Origin: CAZHYM01 sp964536785
Lineage (GTDB): Bacteria > Patescibacteriota > Saccharimonadia > Saccharimonadales > Saccharimonadaceae
Direction of reading: 5' to 3'
Assembly: GCA_964536785.1 (NCBI GenBank)
Contig: CAZHYM010000017.1
Span: 1 to 13,194, forward strand
Length of the DNA: 13,194 bases
Within the stretch, counting starts at the first letter, position 1. Every line of letters begins with the position of its first letter. The notes beneath the pieces are model-generated. The model searched no databases. It saw only the letters and a program-made list of their open reading frames with translations, and was not told the origin of the DNA. Position numbers and translations under genes: made by a program. Positions 1 to 6,259 of this stretch are shown here, piece after piece.

Positions 1-240
1 ACTCGTGGATTAAGAATGATATTCCAGAATCTATTGAAAGGTTTAGAAATTGATAGAACTACTCACGGAGCAAGGCATTTCTTTACTACTGAATTAATAA
101 AGCATTTCAAATCTGATTTAACTACCGTAGCAAAGTTTACTAGGCATAGTAACTTAGAAATGCTGAATGTTTATAATGACGAATTAATTGATGAAACGAA
201 ATTAGGTATATTAAACAAGGCGTTTAGATTTAATATATAG
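1..240 (+). CDS. Tyrosine recombinase/integrase, C-terminal part (5' end outside window)
   Basis: The frame is open from base 1, so only the last 79 residues are present. They carry the end of the phage-integrase catalytic domain: a box with HGARH (the H-x-x-R-H motif) at about residues 22-26, then RHSNLEMLNVYND, which supplies the late histidine and the tyrosine nucleophile (VYND). Proteins of this family cut and rejoin DNA at att sites through a 3'-phosphotyrosine intermediate and usually mobilise phages, genomic islands or conjugative elements. The DNA-binding N-terminus and the first catalytic arginine lie outside the window. The defence-type genes follow on the same strand after a new promoter, so this is probably the integrase of the island or of a neighbouring element. 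The call as a tyrosine recombinase is firm; which element it serves is not known. Confidence 0.85.
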   Translation, partial: TRGLRMIFQNLLKGLEIDRTTHGARHFFTTELIKHFKSDLTTVAKFTRHSNLEMLNVYNDELIDETKLGILNKAFRFNI

Positions 241-252
241 CAGTGAAAATTA

Positions 253-261
253 TGGTATAAT
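253..261 (+). promoter_or_regulatory. Extended -10 promoter of the SLATT/CD-NTase operon
   Basis: TGGTATAAT matches an extended -10 (TGn-TATAAT) exactly. Transcription would start near 268 and give a leader of about 31 nt before the SLATT start codon. No good -35 was seen, as is common for extended -10 promoters. Confidence 0.6.
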
Positions 262-273
262 ATTAATTACCAA

Positions 274-293
274 GGGGTTATTTGGGGTTATTT
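274..293 (+). repeat. Tandem 10-bp repeat GGGGTTATTT x2 in the leader of the defence operon
   Basis: Two perfect adjacent copies of GGGGTTATTT lie between the -10 box and the SLATT start codon. The G runs may also act as a weak ribosome-binding signal (GGGG at 284-287 is 11 nt from the ATG). The position would also suit an operator, but no regulator is identified. Confidence 0.55.
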
Positions 294-298
294 TTGAT

Positions 299-853
299 AT
301 GAGAGAACTAAACACAGAGAAGTACTTAATAAAAGAAATGAAGGATTTTGTAGTTAATACAGGATGGACTCATAAAATTCAAATAACCCAGTCTGATTTA
401 TATGAAAAAACGGCATTAAGAATGCGTTTTTCAAAAATTATATGTGCTGCATTAACATCGGCTGGGTTAGCTAGTCTTATTCTAAAACTTCTTCCTGATT
501 ACCAAGCCTTTTCATTGGTGGTTATTTTTGTTTTATCACTATCAACAGTTTTTATAGAACTTCTAGAGAAAGACAGGGATTACAATAGCTTAATAGAGCA
601 AACTAAAAATATCGCAAACCAATTTTGTGATTTAAGATTGGATTGTGAAAGTTTAATTAGCAGGCTGAAAAATGGATATCCAATTGAGCCTATACAAGAA
701 GAATTTGATAATCTGAAGTCTTTAAGGAAGGCACTAAATAAGGATTTATTAAATCCAACTTCAAAAGCTGTATCTATGGCTTCGAAAAAGATAAAAACAA
801 ATAAAGACAATGACTATACTGAAGATTATAAGTACTTCAATTTAGAAGATTAA
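299..853 (+). CDS. SLATT-domain two-TM membrane effector of a CBASS-like system
   Basis: A 184-residue protein with a basic/polar N-terminal helix, two adjacent hydrophobic segments at about residues 45-64 and 69-88 split by a short LPDYQ turn, then a long charged alpha-helical cytoplasmic region (about 90-170) and an acidic tail. This is the layout of SLATT domains (SMODS and SLOG-associating two-TM effectors), which are predicted to form membrane pores or otherwise damage the membrane when they sense a nucleotide second messenger. The CD-NTase gene starts 2 nt after its stop codon, so the two are almost certainly co-transcribed and translationally linked; this pairing is itself strong support for the call. 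A likely role is abortive infection: phage triggers cyclic-oligonucleotide synthesis, which opens the effector. The family call rests on topology plus context, not on a profile search, and the effect on the membrane is family knowledge. Confidence 0.8.
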   Translation: MRELNTEKYLIKEMKDFVVNTGWTHKIQITQSDLYEKTALRMRFSKIICAALTSAGLASLILKLLPDYQAFSLVVIFVLSLSTVFIELLEKDRDYNSLIEQTKNIANQFCDLRLDCESLISRLKNGYPIEPIQEEFDNLKSLRKALNKDLLNPTSKAVSMASKKIKTNKDNDYTEDYKYFNLED

Positions 854-855
854 AA

Positions 856-2088
856 ATGATAATTGATTATGCAAAAACACTATTAATATCAGATGAGGAA
901 TCGTCTAAATGGTCGGCTCGTATTCAGAGAATTAATAATAAACTATCAGATAAGTACTATTCAAGTTGCGAAGATAAAACGATTATTGTCGGCTCTGTAG
1001 GCAGACAAACTGCCATAGCAAAAACTAGTGATTATGATATTTTATTTGTATTACCTAGCGAAGTATACACAAAATTTAATAATTACGAACACAATGGTCA
1101 GTCATCACTTTTGCAAGAAGTTAAAGACACTGTAAAAGAATCATATCCAAATACGGAAATAAAAGCTGACGGTCAAGTTGTCGATATTGTTTTTAATGAC
1201 GGTATTATTGAGCTAGTCCCTGCATTTAAACAGGATAATGGAAGTTATAAGTATCCAGATAGCAACAACGGCGGAAGCTGGAAGTATACAAAGCCAATTC
1301 AGGAGATACAAGAAACTATCTCAGCTAAAGAAAAAAGTGATAGTATGTATAATTACCTGTGTTTTCTTATGAGAAGATGGAAAAATTATACTGGTTTTGT
1401 ATTTAAAGGTCTTCTAATAGATACAATGGTTTTTAATTATATAAATAGCATCGATAATTATAATCAAATCACTGAAGATGAATTATTGTCTGGTCTATAT
1501 ACGCATCTTTCTAAAGAAGATAGAGATAAGACATATTGGCTTGCATTAGGCAGTAATCAGCAAATATCTAATGATGATAATGGCAAGTTTATATATAAGG
1601 CATCGCAAGCACTTAAAAAATTCAAAGATGATATCAGTATAGAATCTATGATGAAAGAATTGTTTGGCTATAAACAATACGAGAATAGGGCATTGAGTGA
1701 AGCATTCATCGAAGAGATGTTTCAGATGGATATTCGATATAATATGACTATTGATTGCGAGGTTACTCAAGAGGGATTCTTAACTAAAAAATTATCTGAC
1801 TATTTGAATAACTACATCAAGTTGAAAAATAATAAAACACTAAAATTTTTTATAGCCAGAACTAATGTACCAAATAATCCTCAAATTGATTACTATTGGA
1901 AAGTTCGTAATTTAGGCCCAGAATCGAAAGATAGGGAAAGGGGTCAAATTATCAAGGGTAGCAAATCCCAGATTGAGCATAGCAATTTCAGTGGTAGTCA
2001 TTATGTTGAATGCTTTGCGGTATTAGAAAATACAGTAATTGCAAGAAGTAGGATTGACGTACCAATCGATGTATTTTATGGTCAGTAA
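856..2088 (+). CDS. CD-NTase (SMODS nucleotidyltransferase) with C-terminal AGS-C sensor domain, CBASS second-messenger synthase
   Basis: A 410-residue cGAS/DncV-like nucleotidyltransferase. The catalytic signature is complete: GSVGR at residues 46-50, the metal-binding pair D59-x-D61 (DYDI), and a third acidic residue in the IELVPAF strand (E119, with D110 as an alternative). The central helical part is followed by a C-terminal region (about 345-407) with YWKVRN, a GxxxxDRERGQI stretch, HYVECF and a terminal RSRIDVPI, recognisable as the adenylyl/guanylyl-cyclase and SMODS C-terminal sensor (AGS-C) type. Enzymes of this family make cyclic di- or trinucleotides on phage infection; the product cannot be read from the sequence. 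It lies 2 nt behind the SLATT effector, the minimal effector-plus-synthase CBASS layout. No Cap2/Cap3 ubiquitin-like or HORMA/TRIP13 genes accompany it, so it would be a type I system. It lies in an AT-rich island between two recombinases, suggesting horizontal transfer. Confidence 0.92.
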   Translation: MIIDYAKTLLISDEESSKWSARIQRINNKLSDKYYSSCEDKTIIVGSVGRQTAIAKTSDYDILFVLPSEVYTKFNNYEHNGQSSLLQEVKDTVKESYPNTEIKADGQVVDIVFNDGIIELVPAFKQDNGSYKYPDSNNGGSWKYTKPIQEIQETISAKEKSDSMYNYLCFLMRRWKNYTGFVFKGLLIDTMVFNYINSIDNYNQITEDELLSGLYTHLSKEDRDKTYWLALGSNQQISNDDNGKFIYKASQALKKFKDDISIESMMKELFGYKQYENRALSEAFIEEMFQMDIRYNMTIDCEVTQEGFLTKKLSDYLNNYIKLKNNKTLKFFIARTNVPNNPQIDYYWKVRNLGPESKDRERGQIIKGSKSQIEHSNFSGSHYVECFAVLENTVIARSRIDVPIDVFYGQ

Positions 2089-2097
2089 AATTCATAT

Positions 2098-2126
2098 TTT
2101 ACTACTGTTATTAAAATTGCTATAAT
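2098..2126 (+). promoter_or_regulatory. Promoter of the structured RNA
   Basis: TTTACT (2098-2103), a 17-bp spacer, then TATAAT (2121-2126) directly preceded by TGC, giving an extended -10. The 14 bases AAAATTGCTATAAT recur at the promoter of the gene at 3214. The expected start is about 2133, where the closing stem of the RNA begins. Confidence 0.75.
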
Positions 2127-2131
2127 TAGTT

Positions 2132-2270
2132 TGTTCAGACCTTTTATTTTTACATCTAGGATGTCCTTTTTAGGGCTATTCTTTACGCAATAACAAGCAG
2201 TCGCATACACAGCTTGTGCGTAAAGCCTAGTTGTAAAAGGTCTGAACAGCCGTATGCGGCTGCTTTTTTG
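2132..2270 (+). ncRNA. Structured RNA, about 140 nt, of unknown class (standalone ncRNA or attenuator leader)
   Basis: The transcript would begin at the base of a perfect 15-bp closing stem, TGTTCAGACCTTTTA (2132-2146) with TAAAAGGTCTGAACA (2234-2248). Inside it, the 5' side carries a small hairpin (ACATC-TAG-GATGT, 2152-2164); opposite is a 3-nt strand. Next comes a second stem, CTTTACGCA (2181-2189) with TGCGTAAAG (2217-2225), extended outward by TAGGGCT/AGCCTA with one bulge, and an apical stem CAAGC/GCTTG (2194-2198/2212-2216) with a 13-nt loop. The RNA ends in an intrinsic terminator. A long closed rod with an asymmetric central bubble, own promoter and terminator resembles 6S RNA, but the AGTCGCATACACA loop can also pair with the terminator, which points to a regulatory leader for the gene at 2308. 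No Rfam family is recognised. Confidence 0.7.
2247..2269 (+). terminator. Intrinsic terminator of the structured RNA
   Basis: CAGCCG-TATG-CGGCTG hairpin (2247-2262) followed by C and six T. Its first two bases overlap the end of the closing stem. The 3' strand and loop (2252-2262) can alternatively pair with 2198-2208 (11 pairs including one G-U), which would destroy the terminator. Confidence 0.85.
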
Positions 2271-2307
2271 TAGCTCTATACGACTCTAATATTAAACAGG
2301 AGTATAT

Positions 2308-3129
2308 ATGCTACGGAAACTCAGACCGCTAACAAGCAAATTAGAACTTATCTTTACGAAGATTATCAAATTATGGCGTTGCTTAACTAATAAACAAAAG
2401 CTAGTATCAATAGTAGTTGTAGTCTTCTTCATAATTCCTGTGCTCATAACGATACCTATATTTAAAACGACGAATAAGACTAAAAACGACTCATACGGCA
2501 GTAATACCTACGCTCCATCAGTAGATAAATACGAACGAGTCGAAGTTATTGGCCTCGGAGTTCAAGAAGCTTGCTCAAAACTAAAAGAAAAAGGCTGGAA
2601 AATCGAGAGCGTATATGGCAACACTTCTGACTATAAAGATAGTCAAATATCGGATTGCGATAAGGCCAACGGAACTGTGAGAGACGTGAGTTATTATGGA
2701 GACTCTCTGAGTCTTTACTATACTTACGAGAAAGTTGATGTGAAGTCTACGGAGACCACAGCTCAACCTAGCGAAACTGTAAAAACTCACTACAAAGTAT
2801 CTGAATCTAAAGCCGAAAACTTCTGTAAAGACAAAGCCATTTATAGCGATAAGATTGACGTCAGTAATCTCACAGTATCAGATTATTCAAGTAGCGCCTA
2901 CAAAGAGACATATCAAGAAACTGGTTCATACGACAAAAATGGTAACTATGAAATGCAATACTCGTGGCAAGGTAAGAATAAGGCAAATGGTAAATCTGTC
3001 AGCTTTAATTGTTTCATTAGTGGCTCAAGTGATGACGCAATCGAGCTCCACTGGCTAAGTATGTCGGGTGTTGATTTGTATGGGAGTGCTGAATATCAGA
3101 GTTTTGACGAAGACGGAAAACAGCTCTAA
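2308..3129 (+). CDS. Membrane-anchored extracytoplasmic protein with a PASTA-like domain
   Basis: A 273-residue protein with a basic cytoplasmic N-terminus (about 1-31), one TM segment (about 32-51) and an exported rest. Residues 78-141 (VEVIGLGVQEACSKLKEKGW, then a beta-rich stretch ending SLYYTYE) resemble a PASTA fold: a Val-x-Val-x-Gly start, an Ala-rich helix with Lys-Leu, then strands. A serine/threonine-rich linker leads to a second beta-rich domain (about 160-273) that I do not recognise. Each exported domain holds one cysteine pair (C89/C117 and C173/C235), suggesting disulfides. A clear AGGAG at 2298-2302 lies 5 nt before the ATG. No convincing promoter lies between the terminator and the gene, so expression may depend on readthrough of the structured RNA. 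Its function is unknown; surface binding or superinfection exclusion is only a guess. Confidence 0.7.
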   Translation: MLRKLRPLTSKLELIFTKIIKLWRCLTNKQKLVSIVVVVFFIIPVLITIPIFKTTNKTKNDSYGSNTYAPSVDKYERVEVIGLGVQEACSKLKEKGWKIESVYGNTSDYKDSQISDCDKANGTVRDVSYYGDSLSLYYTYEKVDVKSTETTAQPSETVKTHYKVSESKAENFCKDKAIYSDKIDVSNLTVSDYSSSAYKETYQETGSYDKNGNYEMQYSWQGKNKANGKSVSFNCFISGSSDDAIELHWLSMSGVDLYGSAEYQSFDEDGKQL

Positions 3130-3197
3130 TTTATGCTCAACTTCCGATAATCTTAATTACAGGCACTACATTATTACTCTTAAAATGAGGTAAAAAT

Positions 3198-3206
3198 TGC
3201 TATAAT
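3198..3206 (+). promoter_or_regulatory. Extended -10 promoter placing the start at the codon of the gene at 3214 (leaderless)
   Basis: TGCTATAAT with TATAAT at 3201-3206 and the ATG at 3214 leaves 7 nt, so the transcript should start at or one base before the A of the start codon. There is no Shine-Dalgarno sequence. It shares the 14-mer AAAATTGCTATAAT with the promoter at 2113-2126. Confidence 0.7.
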
Positions 3207-3213
3207 ATAAGTA

Positions 3214-3696
3214 ATGGAAAATAACTTTTTTACTGCAACCGAAGCATTAAAACGAGCGTATGAGGATATTGAAAAAACTCACAGTATCGTGGAAGTTGGG
3301 GGCGTGGAAATTTTTCGAGTACCAAATAGAACAGAGTTCTATGCTAGTGTGTTAGGCTTTAAAGAGCCGACTTTATCGGAGCGATTACTAAATTATTATA
3401 AGTCTCAAGATGAAACGTTTAGCTCTAAAGAAGATGATGAATCTAATAATATTATATCGGCTCAGAAAGATGCAGATACAGTTGAGTATATATTAAATAA
3501 TTTAGACCATAATTTACCAGATGTTAATTCTGAGCATTATAAGCTAACTCAAGAAGAATTAGATGATAAACAAGACGGTCTTATGACTAATGAATCTAGT
3601 ATAATAGAGATTCCTGGCTTTGGTGAATCGTTTACTATTGATAGCAATCTTCATAACCAAAATATTCTCGAACCTAAAGAAAAGAAGAAAGAATAA
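3214..3696 (+). CDS. Small acidic protein of unknown function, upstream of the serine recombinase
   Basis: A 160-residue, strongly acidic soluble protein with no TM segment or signal peptide. Residues 1-65 are predicted mostly helical with a short strand pair around VEVGGVEIFRVP; the rest is rich in Asp/Glu/Asn/Ser and probably flexible, ending in a lysine-rich tail. I do not recognise a family. It lies 2 nt upstream of the large serine recombinase and shares its promoter, so it may be an accessory factor for recombination (such as a directionality factor) or a DNA-mimic-like protein, but this is inferred from position only. The start is chosen because the promoter is leaderless exactly at this ATG. 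Its codon use is as AT-rich as the rest of the island. Confidence 0.65.
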   Translation: MENNFFTATEALKRAYEDIEKTHSIVEVGGVEIFRVPNRTEFYASVLGFKEPTLSERLLNYYKSQDETFSSKEDDESNNIISAQKDADTVEYILNNLDHNLPDVNSEHYKLTQEELDDKQDGLMTNESSIIEIPGFGESFTIDSNLHNQNILEPKEKKKE

Positions 3697-3698
3697 TT

Positions 3699-5415
3699 AT
3701 GTCAATCAATGATGATAATCAAAAGATTGATTTGTTAGCTTTACTTACAGCTCAGATTCAAGAGTCTAATCCTACTATTAGTAACGAGGATAAAACGAAA
3801 CTCAGGTATGCTCTATATCTTAGAAAGTCTACAGAGGGTGAAGACAGACAGGAGCATTCAATCAAAGACCAAAAGAAGGATTGTATCGATAAAGTCGTTA
3901 ACAGATATGGCATAAAGATTAGTGACGAAGATATTTATGAAGATAGCAAGTCTGCTAAAATTTCAGGCAAAAGACCAGCTTTTAACGCTATGATAAAAGC
4001 AATAAAGTCGGGCAAGTACGATGGCATAATAGCGTGGCATTATGATAGGCTTGCTCGAAATATGAAAGAAGCAGGTGAAATAATTGATTTTATTGATTCT
4101 GGCGAACTAGTAGACCTGTTGTTTGCAACCGCAAATTTTGACAATAGCCCTAATGGCAAGATGATTTTAGGTATTAATTTTGTACTTTCAAAGCATTACT
4201 CCGACCACTTGTCTGAATCCGTATTAAGAGGCAATGATAATAGAACTGCAAATGGCAGTATTTTGAACCATATGATTCACGGCTATAGAATCACCGAAGA
4301 TAGGAAGCTTAAAGCTGACGGACATAATTGGGAGATTATACGTCAAGTTTTTAGGATGAGAATAGATGAAAACAGAAGTCAGCAACAATTAGCCTCTTTT
4401 ATTAATAAATCAGGCTATAGAGCCTACCGAATCTCTAAGGGTAACTATAGATATATATTTACAGACAAAGATGTTTCAAAGCTATTAAAGAACCCCATAT
4501 ACGCTGGCATTCATAAATATGGCAAAAAATTTAATAGACTGAGTGAAAGTTATAAAAATTTCCAATCTATCATTACCGAAGACGAGTACTTCAGATTAAA
4601 TGAAAACAAATTATTACACTCTAGCTATACTCAGCGTATGTCTAGGGAATCAAGAAATGATGTATCTAATTTTCTTAGGTCATTTGTTATATGCAAGCAT
4701 TGCAATAGAACGATGTCTACGGGAGTAGTAATTCGTAAAGATGGCGATATCGTTAAGAATAGAAGCTTTAGATTTAAATGTGAAACGCCAGACTGTGCAA
4801 TGCGAAATAAAGGGCCTGCAGGTTCTGTTATTCGTAATTACGTCATTAAGTTTCTTGAAAAAAATAGTTTTGCAACAGAGGAAAACTATAGGAAGTATTT
4901 AGATGATACAAAAGAAACTATCAGGCTCGAGACTGAATATCTTAGGTCTCAGAAGAAGAGTATAGAGATGGAGAGGGGTCAAAATGAGAGGGTATATAAA
5001 AATGCCCTTAAGACGGCTGGTAATATCGATAATGAGATATCAAAGCACTACACACCTGAATATCTAGATGAACTCAAAAAGAAACTAGATAACTCTAATG
5101 AAAATCTTAATAAAATTACAAAGGGGAATGTGCTTTTTGTAACATCCATTGTNNNNNNNNNNATTAATCGAAGCACCGCTAAGTTTGGAAGAATTTCTCG
5201 AACTTTACAAAAATACAGGGGAGATATTGCGATTAACGAGTAGTATGACGCTTGCTGACGAGATAATCAGGATTTTCTTCTCGAACATTACAATTGAGGC
5301 TCATTCATATGGTAAAACTGGCAAACAAAAACAGTGGTCAATTGTTGACCACTGCCTTCGTGAACCTTTCGACAAATTAGCCGATTTTTCTGAAAATACT
5401 TCTTGGTCGGGGTGA
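3699..5415 (+). CDS. Large serine recombinase (resolvase domain, recombinase domain, zinc ribbon, coiled coil); interrupted by an assembly gap
   Basis: After a 35-residue N-terminal extension, the resolvase catalytic domain starts at LRYALYLRKS, with nucleophile S44 and R42, and WHYDRLARN at 113-121 with D116/R117. The recombinase DNA-binding domain follows (about 190-320), then a zinc ribbon with C332-x-x-C335 and C361-x4-C366, then a long charged coiled coil typical of phage-type large serine integrases. A 10-N gap (5153-5162) breaks the frame: as printed, the upstream frame stops at 5241-5243, whereas the true continuation (SLEEFLELYKNTGEILRL, IIRIFFSNITIE) is in another frame, from 5163 to a TGA at 5413-5415. 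A gap length that is a multiple of three would restore one protein of about 570 residues. The last codons lie inside the oppositely oriented tRNA-Pro. It catalyses site-specific integration/excision and is probably the mover of this island. Confidence 0.88.
5153..5162. other. Assembly gap (10 N) inside the serine recombinase
   Basis: Ten N between the coiled coil and C-terminal segment of the recombinase. The size is probably a placeholder: the frames on either side agree only if the real length is a multiple of three. It is not evidence of a real frameshift. Confidence 0.95.
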
Positions 5416-5479
5416 CAGGATTCAAACCTGCGACCTCACGGTCCCAAACCGCGCGCGCTATCAGCTGCGCCACACCCCG
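5404..5479 (-). tRNA. tRNA-Pro (anticodon UGG), CCA encoded
   Basis: On the minus strand: acceptor CGGGGTG/CACCCCG, D-stem GCGC/GCGC, anticodon stem CGCGG/CCGTG around loop TTTGGGA (anticodon TGG, reads proline codons), T-stem GCAGG/CCTGT, discriminator A and an encoded CCA (5404-5406). The D-loop is AGCTGATA and the T-loop TTTGAAT: the usually invariant G19 and C56 are A and U here, which would still pair. The 3' end overlaps the last codons of the convergent serine recombinase, the classic place for an integration site. Confidence 0.95.
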
Positions 5480-5493
5480 GAAGTGTATTTAGG

Positions 5494-5502
5494 ATTTTAA
5501 CA
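5494..5502 (-). promoter_or_regulatory. Promoter of tRNA-Pro
   Basis: On the minus strand TGTTAAAAT forms an extended -10 with TAAAAT at 5499-5494, 14 nt before the tRNA 5' end at 5479. Transcription would begin about 7-8 nt upstream of the mature tRNA. Confidence 0.5.
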
Positions 5503-5512
5503 TAAAGTAAAG

Positions 5513-5539
5513 TAAAAATCTAGCTTTTGAAATAAGCTA
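5513..5539 (-). terminator. Intrinsic terminator of the murT-gatD operon
   Basis: Minus-strand hairpin TAGCTT-ATTTCAA-AAGCTA (5539-5521) followed by GATTTTTAC. The gatD stop codon TAG is the first three bases of the stem. The stem is AT-rich and short, so termination may be partial; tRNA-Pro lies immediately downstream on the same strand. Confidence 0.6.
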
Positions 5540-6259
5540 TCTAGGCCTGTTAGCTGATTGGCGGTGGGCTTCATTTTCGGCTGCATCGTCTAGTGGGGGT
5601 AAGTTATCGCTTCGGCCCGTTACATTGTCCAGGGCTTTTTCGATTATAAAATCAGCCAGATTGGGATTTTTTGCAAGTACTGGGCCATGGCAATAAGTAC
5701 CGATTAGATTTTTATAAAACACGCCTTCAAAGTTATCTTTTCCGTTGTTGCCGGCGCCTTTTAGGACTTTTCCTAGTGGCTGAAGATTTTTGCCTAGGTA
5801 AGTCTGGCCAGAGTGATTCTCGTAGCCTACGATTTCGCCAAAAACTGGGCTAGAGACTACCAGATTCCCTATTAGACGTTTCTTGCCAGCAGTTGTGTGG
5901 AGATCAAGTATATTAGCCCCAAGTATTTTTTCGCCGGAAGTAGTTTGGAAATATTTACCAAACATCTGGTAGGAGCCGCAGATTAGTAAAGTTGGAACAT
6001 TGGCTTCAACAAAATTTTTTAAGGTAGGAGCAATTTTGATAAAATCATCTTGAATTTTTGCTTGGCTTGAATCTTGACCACCCCCAGCCAATATAATATC
6101 GACTTTTTCAGGTAAAATGTCGCCGAGGTTGTATTTAATAACCTCAGTTTTGTGGCCTCGCCACTCTAGGCGCTTGACTAAGGTAAGTAAATTACCGTTA
6201 TCACCGTAGACGTTAAGATCCTCGGGGTAAAGTTGCAAAATCTTAATTGCTTCGATCAT
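5537..6259 (-). CDS. gatD: GatD, glutamine amidotransferase subunit of lipid II isoglutaminyl synthase
   Basis: A 240-residue class I (triad) glutamine amidotransferase of the CobB/CobQ-like type. The nucleophile is C94 in LLICGSYQMFG, the catalytic histidine H191 in GTYCHGP, and R128 in KKRLIGN matches the lipid II-binding arginine known from Staphylococcus GatD; the GGGQDSS stretch at 59-65 belongs to the oxyanion region. It releases ammonia from glutamine and passes it to MurT, which uses ATP to turn the alpha-carboxyl of D-Glu in the peptidoglycan stem peptide into D-isoglutamine. It overlaps the 3' end of murT by 17 nt, so the two subunits are made together. A GA-rich stretch upstream (AAAGAAAGAG) may act as a weak ribosome site. 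The last about 25 residues (NLPPLDDAAENEAHRQ...) are a polar tail. The family call is firm. Confidence 0.95.
   Translation of the reverse strand: MIEAIKILQLYPEDLNVYGDNGNLLTLVKRLEWRGHKTEVIKYNLGDILPEKVDIILAGGGQDSSQAKIQDDFIKIAPTLKNFVEANVPTLLICGSYQMFGKYFQTTSGEKILGANILDLHTTAGKKRLIGNLVVSSPVFGEIVGYENHSGQTYLGKNLQPLGKVLKGAGNNGKDNFEGVFYKNLIGTYCHGPVLAKNPNLADFIIEKALDNVTGRSDNLPPLDDAAENEAHRQSANRPR

Noticed and set aside
2132..2248. A MITE or small transposon with 15-bp terminal inverted repeats
   Set aside because: The repeats fit TG...CA ends, but no target-site duplication flanks them; a promoter with +1 at the repeat, nested inner stems and a terminator flush with the right repeat fit an RNA better.
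2132..2270. Retron ncRNA, TnpB-type guide RNA or CRISPR array
   Set aside because: There is no reverse transcriptase, TnpB/IscB-type nuclease or repeat-spacer array in the window, and the RNA fold lacks their recognisable parts.
5163..5243. Recombinase ending at 5241-5243 with a frameshifted tail
   Set aside because: This end depends on the 10-N placeholder length. The residues in that frame do not resemble recombinase C-termini, while the other frame does and runs to 5415.
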